The notes under the pieces are model-generated. The model was given only the letters and a program-made list of their open reading frames with translations. It was not told where the DNA came from and did not search any database. 39,256 bases of DNA. It comes from Halostagnicola sp. A-GB9-2 (GTDB lineage: Archaea; Halobacteriota; Halobacteria; Halobacteriales; Natrialbaceae). Where the stretch lies: positions 1 to 39,256 of the forward strand of contig NZ_JASJOC010000020.1 in the NCBI RefSeq assembly GCF_030068615.1. The letters are read 5' to 3'. The stretch's first letter is position 1. The number at the start of each line of letters is the position of its first letter. The translations under genes were made by a program, and so were the position numbers. Below are positions 15,097 to 21,209 of this stretch, piece after piece.

Positions 15097-16035
15097 ATGA
15101 ACACGAATTCCCAACGCTCCGAATCGAACGCATCGAGCATCAACTCGCTGGCTGCCGAACTCGAGTCGCTTCGCGAACGGATCGCCACGCTCGAGTCCGG
15201 CGTCGAACGAAAGAACGAGCGTCTCGACCGCCTCGAGACCGAACTCGAACGCGCCCGGACGGAAAACGACCGCCTCGAAAGCGAATTCGAACGCACCCGC
15301 GAAGCAAACGAACGTCTCGAGGCCCGCGTCGACGAACTCGAGGACGGACGACCGCCGATCGAGGCGCGACTGGACGCCCACGAAAAGAAACTCGAGGCGA
15401 ACAAAGGTCGCGTCGGCGAGCTTCAGGCCCGCGAACTCGAGAAGGGAGCGCATCTGCTCGAGGAGAACGTCGACGAAAGCGGGATCGACGTCTCCGATGA
15501 CCGCCTCGAGCGGATCAGTAAGGACGACGGCAGGCGGTACTTCCGACTCCCCGAGAGCGACGACCCGCTCGAGCGCGGCGGGGATGTCGCGCTGGCACAC
15601 GCCGATCTGCTCCCGATCCAGCAACTCGCGAAGATGGACGACGACATGCTTCACGCGACGACGTCATCACTGCCCTCGCGGCTCGCCGCGAAGCTCTGGA
15701 AGGCACGCACCGATCCCGGAGTCGGCGACAACCCGTGGCAGAACGGAAGTGCAGACATCCGCGAGTACGTCACGGCGAGCGATATGAAACACTGGATTCG
15801 CCGGCAAGAGACGGGAATCAGCGACGACTACGCGAAGAAGCTCGTTTCCAGAACGATCGACGCGTTACTCGATCTGTCGAAGAACCGGCTCGCGATCAAA
15901 CGGAAACGCCAGCGCAAGAACGGGCTCGAGTACACCGAACGCCGCGTTCTGCTGACGGCGGATGCAGATATCCCCGGCGACGGAACAGGACCGGCTGCAG
16001 AGCACACCCCGGTGACAGGTGACGTCGACGGGTAA
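15097..16035 (+). CDS. Coiled-coil protein with C-terminal helical, possibly DNA-binding region
   Basis: The product has 312 residues from the ATG at 15097; the frame is open far upstream (14710) through the RuvC gene, but that part reads as a shadow. Residues 20-125 are a long heptad-type coiled coil (SLAAELESLRERIATLES, then RLDRLETELERARTENDRLE). Residues 150-300 are globular, with YFRLPES, GGDVALAHADLLPIQQL, and a helix-rich section DMKHWIRRQETGISDDYAKKLVSRTIDAL that may be a winged helix, followed by the very basic KRKRQRKNG. No family name is known to me. It shares strand and probably mRNA with the RuvC-type gene and its small leader gene, so it is the natural partner of that nuclease. 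Confidence 0.7.
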   Translation: MNTNSQRSESNASSINSLAAELESLRERIATLESGVERKNERLDRLETELERARTENDRLESEFERTREANERLEARVDELEDGRPPIEARLDAHEKKLEANKGRVGELQARELEKGAHLLEENVDESGIDVSDDRLERISKDDGRRYFRLPESDDPLERGGDVALAHADLLPIQQLAKMDDDMLHATTSSLPSRLAAKLWKARTDPGVGDNPWQNGSADIREYVTASDMKHWIRRQETGISDDYAKKLVSRTIDALLDLSKNRLAIKRKRQRKNGLEYTERRVLLTADADIPGDGTGPAAEHTPVTGDVDG

Positions 16036-16324
16036 GGCCGTCCCCGGTGTTTCTAACCTCCCTGAGAAGGGGTTCGCTCTCTACGGATACCACAAATGCC
16101 GCACGCTCGTGGATGATCGCGCGTCTCGGTACTCGTGTGTCCGTCGCTCGATCGGTCGTCGTCGGTCCCAAGCCGGTGACGGACTGGGAGCTGTCACTGA
16201 AGACGTCAGGTGTCACCGGAACTATCGTAGCCGCTCACACTTGGTTCGGGTTGTTCCAATGCCACAACGTACGTAGTTTGAGTAGCTGGCGGGGGAATAA
16301 CAGTTACTGAGCGCTCAAACGGGT
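16036..16324. other. 289-base spacer, no gene seen
   Basis: The spacer between the coiled-coil gene and the YeeE pair holds one repeat (16215-16238) also found near 20934. No other feature is evident. Confidence 0.5.
16215..16238 (+). repeat. Dispersed 24-base motif, copy 1
   Basis: ACCGGAACTATCGTAGCCGC is followed by TCAC-type bases. It matches 20934-20957 (ACCGGTACTATCGTAGCCAC) at 21 of the 24 positions. It may mark ends of a mobile element. Confidence 0.45.
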
Positions 16325-16786
16325 TCAGTCAGCGCTCGTCGGCGTGGTTTCCGAGGCGGTGCGCTGGCTGCGCCAGTAGCCCTGCAGGTAGGCCCCGACG
16401 AACATTCCAGCGAGCGCCCACAGGATCGTGACGTTGCCAACACCGAGGCTGGCGTAGGCCGCCCCGGGACAGATCCCCGACAGACCCCAGCCGACGCCGA
16501 AGATTGCGCCGCCGATCAGGACGTTGCGGTCGAAGGATTTCAGCCGCCGGCCGTAGGTGTCGCCGGTTAGCGGCGCGCGGTCGAACAGTCGCGGCACCAG
16601 CCCGAAGGCGATGCCGGTGATAACTGCCGCACCGCCCATGACGAACAGCAGCCCAAAGTCCTCGAACTGCAGGAAGTTCAGTACGACTTCGGGACGAGCC
16701 ATGTGGCTAAAGCCGAGACCGAAACCGAAGATCAGGCCGCCGACGAAGATCAGCGGCATGAACAGGGGATGTCGGCTCTGGCTCAT
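16325..16786 (-). CDS. YeeE/YedE-family membrane protein, second half-transporter
   Basis: The product has 153 residues from the ATG at 16786. Four hydrophobic segments are readable (LFMPLIFVGGLIFGFGLGF; GLLFVMGGAAVITGIAFGLV; NVLIGGAIFGVGWGLSGICPG; VTILWALAGMFVGAYLQGY). The conserved SGICPG cysteine motif of the YeeE/YedE (DUF6691) family lies near residue 105. Full-length bacterial YeeE transports thiosulfate; in archaea the protein is often split into two genes, as here. It overlaps the upstream half by four bases (ATGA), so the two form an obligatory pair in the membrane. It is co-directional with the rhodanese-MBL gene. Confidence 0.85.
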   Translation of the reverse strand: MSQSRHPLFMPLIFVGGLIFGFGLGFSHMARPEVVLNFLQFEDFGLLFVMGGAAVITGIAFGLVPRLFDRAPLTGDTYGRRLKSFDRNVLIGGAIFGVGWGLSGICPGAAYASLGVGNVTILWALAGMFVGAYLQGYWRSQRTASETTPTSAD

Positions 16787-17340
16787 GGTGATACCCCCAG
16801 TGCCATCACGACCTGTGCCGTCCCGATCGCCACGATCAGGAACGTGATCACGCCCACGATCGACGTTTTCGAGGCCGATCCAACGCCACAGACGCCGTGG
16901 CCAGAGGTACACCCCTTGCCGATCCGGGTGCCGATCCCGACGAGGATGCCGCCGAGGAACAGTCGCCACGGCTGGACGTCCGTCAACCAAACCGTGAATC
17001 CGCCGATATCGTGCAACTGGCCGGTCGTCCCTGCTTCGTAGAGGCCGCTCGAGACCAGTCCAGACTGAAACGTCAGCGCGTAGACTGCCGCGCCGGAAAT
17101 AATCCCGAGCGTGAAGACGATCCGCCAGTCGCGCGAGCCCCGGTACTGCTGAAACCGCGACTGGTCCGAGACGTAGGAAAGCGTCGACTCGAGGAACGTG
17201 CTCGCGCCGGCCGAAATCGCGGTGCCGAGGTAGATGACGACGGCGCCGAGGCCGACGAGCAGTCCCCCGACGGCGTACCGACTGATCCCGTTCGGGAACA
17301 GCGACTCGTACAGTGCGGGTGCGAAGAGTTCAGTTACCAT
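16783..17340 (-). CDS. YeeE/YedE-family membrane protein, first half-transporter
   Basis: The product has 185 residues. It has about five hydrophobic segments and the family's signature GKGCTSGHGVCGVGSAS near residues 139-155, with two cysteines that in bacterial YeeE relay the sulfur of thiosulfate across the membrane. It is the partner of the 16325-16786 protein. It begins 20 bases after the stop of the rhodanese-MBL gene, so the three genes probably make one minus-strand operon (17361-18602, then 16783-17340, then 16325-16786). The role inferred is uptake of thiosulfate or a related sulfur species for the persulfide chemistry next door. Confidence 0.85.
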   Translation of the reverse strand: MVTELFAPALYESLFPNGISRYAVGGLLVGLGAVVIYLGTAISAGASTFLESTLSYVSDQSRFQQYRGSRDWRIVFTLGIISGAAVYALTFQSGLVSSGLYEAGTTGQLHDIGGFTVWLTDVQPWRLFLGGILVGIGTRIGKGCTSGHGVCGVGSASKTSIVGVITFLIVAIGTAQVVMALGVSP

Positions 17341-17360
17341 TCGACTGGAAAGTGGTGGGG

Positions 17361-18602
17361 TTAGTCACCGGCCAGCGATTCCTGGCTGGCGGCGCAGTTG
17401 TTCGGACCGAGCTCGAGTTCGAACGCTTCCTCGTCGTCAACGTCCCGCTGGCCGAGGTTCGTCGCGATAATGTCCTCGTAGTTGGGCGGACGGGGCGGCA
17501 TGTCCGAGAGGATTAGTTCGACGAACTCGGCTTTCTCCATCGTCAGGGCAGCCATGTCCTCCGTGAGTTGGCCGATTCGTGCAGTGTAGGTGCCATCGTC
17601 GGCGGGCGCGGCCGAGTCGCTGAAGTGGGCCCCGCCGATCAGGGTGTCGTCGGGTAAGGTAAGAACGCGATCCTGGAGCGACTCGTAGAGTTGCTTGGCG
17701 GCGTCTTCGGCGCCCTCGTCCCCCTCCTCTAAGTCGGGGCGAGCGACGCTCTCGACGAACAGTCCGTCGCCGGTCGCGAGTAACTCGCCGTCGATCAGGT
17801 ACGAGGTCATCCCGGACGTGTGACCGGGCGTGTAAACCGTCTCGATCGTGGCGTCACCGACCTGGAATTCGTCGCCGTCCTCCGCGCGGGTCACCTCGTC
17901 GTCGTAGGTGACTCCGCGGTCGACGGCAGTCGCAGGGATGATGCCTTCGACGCCCTTCTCGGCGAGGGTTCGAACACCCGAGATGTGATCCGCGTGGACG
18001 TGTGTGTCGATCGCGTATTTCAGCTCGACATCGAGACCCTTCGCATCCTGCTGGGATTGCGAAGCAGGGCTCGCAGAACGTCGTTCTGCGGCGTCCTCGA
18101 GATAGCGGTCGGTGAACGCGCGCAGTGGGTCGATCACGGCCGCCTCGTCGCCGTCGACGATTAGGTAGCCGAGACAGCCAGAGGAGGGACGCTGGTACTG
18201 GTAAAGCGTCCCGCTTCCGTCGTAGCGCTCAACCTCGACGGCCTCGTAGATTCGCGCCCACCCGTTCATCCCGTCCTCGAGGTGGTTCACGTCGTAGCCG
18301 CGTTCCTTGAGCGAGCCGGCGACGAACTCGCTGGCACCGCCTTTCGCACAGAGGACCGTGACTTCGCGATCGTCCGGTATCTGTGCAAGAATATCGTCGT
18401 CGACCTCCTCGTCGAGGAAGTTGAAGTACGGGACGTTAATCGACTCAACGGTCCCGCCGTTGATTTTCCACTCATTGTAATCCGACTCCATTCGAGCGTC
18501 GAGGAGTGTGACGTCCTCGCTCGCATCGATACGTCCTTTTAATTCGGCCGGCGTCACCGATTCGATGTCCACGTCCGGCGTTGGAAAGTCCATGTCGTTC
18601 AT
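17361..18602 (-). CDS. Rhodanese-metallo-beta-lactamase fusion, persulfide dioxygenase-like
   Basis: The product has 413 residues from the ATG at 18602 (18593 is also possible). Residues 14-125 form a rhodanese domain with active-site Cys85 in VTVLCAKGGAS. Residues 130-380 form a metallo-beta-lactamase domain with THVHADHISG (His201, His203, Asp205, His206), YTPGHTSGM and GDGLFVESVARPDL, the iron site of ETHE1-type persulfide dioxygenases. The likely job is oxidising glutathione- or low-molecular-weight thiol persulfide and handing sulfur on in the cytosol. Residues 173-188 (ERRSASPASQSQQDAK) interrupt a normally short linker and coincide with a perfect DNA hairpin, so they look like an in-frame insertion. 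A TATA-like CCTTAAG lies near 18633-18640. Confidence 0.85.
   Translation of the reverse strand: MNDMDFPTPDVDIESVTPAELKGRIDASEDVTLLDARMESDYNEWKINGGTVESINVPYFNFLDEEVDDDILAQIPDDREVTVLCAKGGASEFVAGSLKERGYDVNHLEDGMNGWARIYEAVEVERYDGSGTLYQYQRPSSGCLGYLIVDGDEAAVIDPLRAFTDRYLEDAAERRSASPASQSQQDAKGLDVELKYAIDTHVHADHISGVRTLAEKGVEGIIPATAVDRGVTYDDEVTRAEDGDEFQVGDATIETVYTPGHTSGMTSYLIDGELLATGDGLFVESVARPDLEEGDEGAEDAAKQLYESLQDRVLTLPDDTLIGGAHFSDSAAPADDGTYTARIGQLTEDMAALTMEKAEFVELILSDMPPRPPNYEDIIATNLGQRDVDDEEAFELELGPNNCAASQESLAGD
18072..18090. repeat. Perfect 8-bp triloop palindrome inside the rhodanese-MBL gene
   Basis: CGCAGAAC-GTC-GTTCTGCG lies within the coding sequence and encodes part of the extra ERRSA segment. 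It has the same build (8-bp stem, three-base loop) as the hairpins at 8438-8626, 9527-9611 and 21040-21114. Confidence 0.6.
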
Positions 18603-18662
18603 GTTGTACACTGCCCAGTACTGGGTACGGCCACTTAAGGATTTGTGTAGTAGTTCCATATT

Positions 18663-18672
18663 CATACAATAT
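18663..18672. promoter_or_regulatory. CATACAATAT motif, minus-strand arm
   Basis: Read from the rhodanese-MBL gene it is ATATTGTATG, 61-70 bases upstream of the ATG at 18602. It matches the motif ahead of tusA (18806-18815) in the same orientation relative to its gene, so it is a candidate operator shared by both divergent arms. Confidence 0.5.
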
Positions 18673-18805
18673 GGCATTCAAAGATATCTGGTTATACTCT
18701 GTTATTGGCCCACATAACTGCCTCTAGACGCATCTGTGAAGTCAGGGTAACTACTGGATGTTTGTATGTGGCACAATAATCGACATCCTTTTATTGGTGG
18801 CCCCA

Positions 18806-18815
18806 ATATTGTATG
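18806..18815 (+). promoter_or_regulatory. ATATTGTATG motif ahead of tusA
   Basis: It lies 32-41 bases before the tusA ATG at 18847, close to the TATA position. The ten bases are identical to the motif on the opposite arm. It is probably an operator or part of the promoter. Confidence 0.5.
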
Positions 18816-18846
18816 ATAGCTCCAATACAGAGCACAAAGATCAATT

Positions 18847-19092
18847 ATGAGTTCAGAATACGATATCACGGACACGCTCGACGTGAAAGGACAGTCCTGC
18901 CCGATGCCTATCGTCAAGACCAAACAGGCAATCGACGACCTCACAGCTGGCGACGTGCTGGAAGTCGTGGCGACTGATTCAGGCAGCATAAGTGACATTC
19001 AGGGCTGGGCGGATGGTACCGACGGGGTCGAACTCCTCGAGCAAGTCGAGGATGGCGACCGCTACACACACTACGTCAAGAAGGCGGCATAA
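18847..19092 (+). CDS. tusA: TusA-family sulfur carrier
   Basis: The product has 81 residues, the usual size. The signature CPMPIVKTKQAI with Cys18 is present, after the strand YDITDTLDVKGQSC, and the tail reads DRYTHYVKKA. TusA proteins carry sulfur as a persulfide on that cysteine and pass it to DsrE or to tRNA thiolation and molybdenum cofactor enzymes. The next gene, a DsrE-like protein, starts one base after the stop codon, so the two are co-translated partners. The divergent arm encodes the rhodanese and YeeE proteins. The gene name reflects the family; which acceptor it serves cannot be told. Confidence 0.88.
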   Translation: MSSEYDITDTLDVKGQSCPMPIVKTKQAIDDLTAGDVLEVVATDSGSISDIQGWADGTDGVELLEQVEDGDRYTHYVKKAA

Positions 19093-19093
19093 C

Positions 19094-19690
19094 ATGAGTG
19101 CGGATACTCCCGCGACGTCGGCCGATGACAGCGAAGTCGAACCCGAGACCGACGCCGCCGAACTACAGGCGCTCCGTAAGCGCGTCGACGAACTCGAGCA
19201 GTCGCTGGCCGACTTGGACGACGGCGACGGACCGAAGAAGATGACCATCGTCGCCACCCAGGGGAGCTTCGACATGGCGTACCCGCCGCTGATCCTCGCG
19301 AGCACAGCGGCCGCCTTCGGGTGGGACGTCGTCGTCTTCCACACGTTCTGGGGGCTCGACATCCTCCACGAGGAAAAATCGGAGAACCTCAAGCTGAGCG
19401 CCGTCGGCAACCCGAATATGCCGGTACCGAACGCGCTCGCTGCGTTCCCCGGCATGGATCGGATGGCCACGCGCATGATGGAAAAGAAAATCGACGAAAA
19501 CGGGACCGCGACGATCGAGGAACTGATCGACCTCTCGCTCGAGCAGGGCGTCGATCTGCAGGCCTGCCAGATGACGGTCGAGTTGATGGACTACGACGAG
19601 GACGACTTCTACGACGGCGTTACCACCGGCGTCGGCGCAGCAACCGCGCTCCAGCACATGGCCGAGTCGGACATCCAGCTCCTGGTATAG
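19094..19690 (+). CDS. DsrE/DsrF/DrsH-like family protein
   Basis: The product has 198 residues from the ATG at 19094; the frame opens further upstream (18992) inside tusA as a shadow. Residues 1-50 are an acidic coiled coil (AAELQALRKRVDELEQSLADL). Residues 50-198 are the DsrE-like fold: KKMTIVATQGSFDMAYPPLILASTAAAFGWDVVVFHTFWGLDIL, quoted in part, and the conserved Cys region VDLQACQMTVELMDY, then GVGAATALQHMAESDIQLLV. This large cytosolic form, common beside tusA in archaea and sulfur oxidisers, relays persulfide with TusA. It ends the plus-strand arm of the cluster; no terminator is evident, though a T-rich stretch follows at 19770. Confidence 0.85.
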   Translation: MSADTPATSADDSEVEPETDAAELQALRKRVDELEQSLADLDDGDGPKKMTIVATQGSFDMAYPPLILASTAAAFGWDVVVFHTFWGLDILHEEKSENLKLSAVGNPNMPVPNALAAFPGMDRMATRMMEKKIDENGTATIEELIDLSLEQGVDLQACQMTVELMDYDEDDFYDGVTTGVGAATALQHMAESDIQLLV

Positions 19691-19880
19691 ACCCGTTGTG
19701 CATCGAGTCTAGTCACGTGCATTCAACCAATTATCAGTACAGAAGACTAACAGACTAGTGCAAGCCAAAATATATTTGTTCTTACCAAAATCTGTGCAAC
19801 ATAGAGGCTGTATTCAGCACTTCAATATAGGGCAGCGGTTGAATCACAAGGACGGCGCTTGCACACACATTAACCGGCTC

Positions 19881-20330
19881 TCAATCGTCGCGTCGGTGTG
19901 GCCGAGCAGAACGTGATTCTCGCTGTGATGCGGTGAGCAAGCCGACCACCATTCCGAATGTAGTGCCACTCAGCATCCCCAACGCCTTCCGTTTTGAGAT
20001 ACGACCAGTCAGTCCCGCGTGCAATACCATGATGGTGTCGGCCGTATCTACCAGCAGACCAATACGCTGCCACTGCCGCTGATGGGCGGGTGGGGCAGTG
20101 AGTTCCCCAATCCCAAGTGCGAAAGCCCGGATACACGCATAGCGAATTGCAACCTCGTTTGGCCCATCGCCCTCGAGACCAAAAATGCCATACAACCGGC
20201 CTAACAACCGTGGAGCCAGTAATCCGAGACCTCCAAAAAGGATCCTGAACCAGGGTAGTGTCACTTGCAGCCGCTGCGTTATCGAATCCTGCGATTGAGC
20301 GTTTACGTCCTGTCGATCTGTGTCGCTCAT
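19881..20330 (-). CDS. Small membrane protein, DUF4267-like
   Basis: The product has 149 residues. Three to four hydrophobic segments are seen (WFRILFGGLGLLAPRLLGRLYGIFG; IRAFALGIGELTA; IGLLVDTADTIMVLHAGLTG; KALGMLSGTTFGMVVGLLTA). The spacing of the Gly-rich 'GLG.l..P...gR..G' block and the later 'D..d...h' block resembles the DUF4267 family, a group without known function. Its N-terminus is hydrophilic and it has no signal peptide. It is convergent with the DsrE-like gene but 190 bases away, so probably not part of the sulfur cluster. Confidence 0.6.
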   Translation of the reverse strand: MSDTDRQDVNAQSQDSITQRLQVTLPWFRILFGGLGLLAPRLLGRLYGIFGLEGDGPNEVAIRYACIRAFALGIGELTAPPAHQRQWQRIGLLVDTADTIMVLHAGLTGRISKRKALGMLSGTTFGMVVGLLTASQRESRSARPHRRDD

Positions 20331-20510
20331 CGGTCATTACTGAGAAAAGTGTAATATTACAATAATCTATCGCTTCCACACAGGATTTAACTTGTTTAAT
20401 GAATTTTCCTCGTGTGTTACATTCGCGCTATAGATCTTGCACAATGGCATGAGAATCATATAGTTTGGAAAGAAGGTCCTTTGGCTTATTATCAGACTAT
20501 AGATAGTTAT
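20331..20510. other. Unannotated spacer beside the IS6 relic
   Basis: AT-rich bases following the relic. The open frame here is a continuation of the dead transposase and no gene is supported. Confidence 0.4.
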
Positions 20511-20815
20511 AACATTGTTTTGATTTCCATGTCGTTCATCTCTAAAATCGAGGCCGTATCGTTGACAGACATAATTCAGTAATTCGTCGCCATCAATAAG
20601 AAACACAGCGTCTGAGACATCGTGATTCTCACGCAAGTCCCTGAAAAACACGCTTAATATTACTTTGCTCGAGTCGGTTTAAGCTATGTACATAGTGGTT
20701 TGTTCGAGTTAGGGTCAACCGTGGCGAACAGCCAATACTGCCCACCGTTGAGTCGGATCATGGTTTCGTCGCCTGCGACGTGATCCGGGCGTTGACCTGA
20801 TTCGGGCCCCGATCG
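20511..20815 (-). pseudogene. IS6-family transposase relic
   Basis: Read on the minus strand, two separated blocks match IS6-type (ISH14/ISH15-like) transposases: RPDHVAGDETMIRLNGGQYWLFATVDPNSNKPL, quoted in part, and FFRDLRENHDVSDAVFLIDGDELLNYVCQRYGLDFRDERHGNQNNV, quoted in part. They are joined by a frameshift with a stop (about 20655-20700), and the sequence after NNV is no longer transposase. About 100 residues of the usual 210-250 remain. It is an old, dead insertion; no terminal repeats are visible. Confidence 0.7.
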
Positions 20816-20933
20816 GATTCAGGGCCTATGGATAGTCCATTGTTCTCATTTGACACTGATTCCCTCGAGAACTCTAACAGTATTTAAAATCGATAGTTAA
20901 GCAAGGATAGAGTGATGAATCCCAGTTAAACTG

Positions 20934-20957
20934 ACCGGTACTATCGTAGCCACTGAC
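20934..20957 (+). repeat. Dispersed 24-base motif, copy 2
   Basis: ACCGGTACTATCGTAGCCAC matches 16215-16238. It lies just upstream of the orphan IS200/IS605-type end (21040-21114), so it may be the edge of the same dead element or a transposon scar. Confidence 0.45.
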
Positions 20958-21039
20958 AGTCAATGCATTCAATCACACGACGGACTGTGCGACTGATGTG
21001 TGGCAGTTGCCGGTTGTTACGTGAAACAGGCGCAAAGCC

Positions 21040-21114
21040 TCGCCCTTCAGGGGCATGGCAAGACGCTCCGCGTCTTGTTGCAACTGAAAACGCTTTGCGT
21101 TTTCAAGGACGGGG
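21040..21114 (+). mobile_element. Orphan IS200/IS605-type right end (omegaRNA-like hairpins)
   Basis: The order is TCGCCCTTCAGGGGCATG, hairpin CAAGACGC-TCC-GCGTCTTG, spacer TTGCAACT, hairpin GAAAACGC-TTT-GCGTTTTC, then AAGGACGGGGAT. It is the plus-strand counterpart of 9527-9611. The bases after GGGGAT would be the guide-proximal sequence of an omegaRNA. No tnpB lies upstream; only about 70 bases of possible tnpB 3' coding sequence could precede it. It is 96 bases before the acetyl-CoA synthetase gene and may contribute to its leader. Confidence 0.5.
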
Positions 21115-21209
21115 ATACGCGCCGTAATTCTCGTTAATCTTCCTATCGTGGCCGCGGAACCCTTCAATAAACGGAATCTACAAAAGAATCGACGTCGAAA
21201 GGGCAATCG

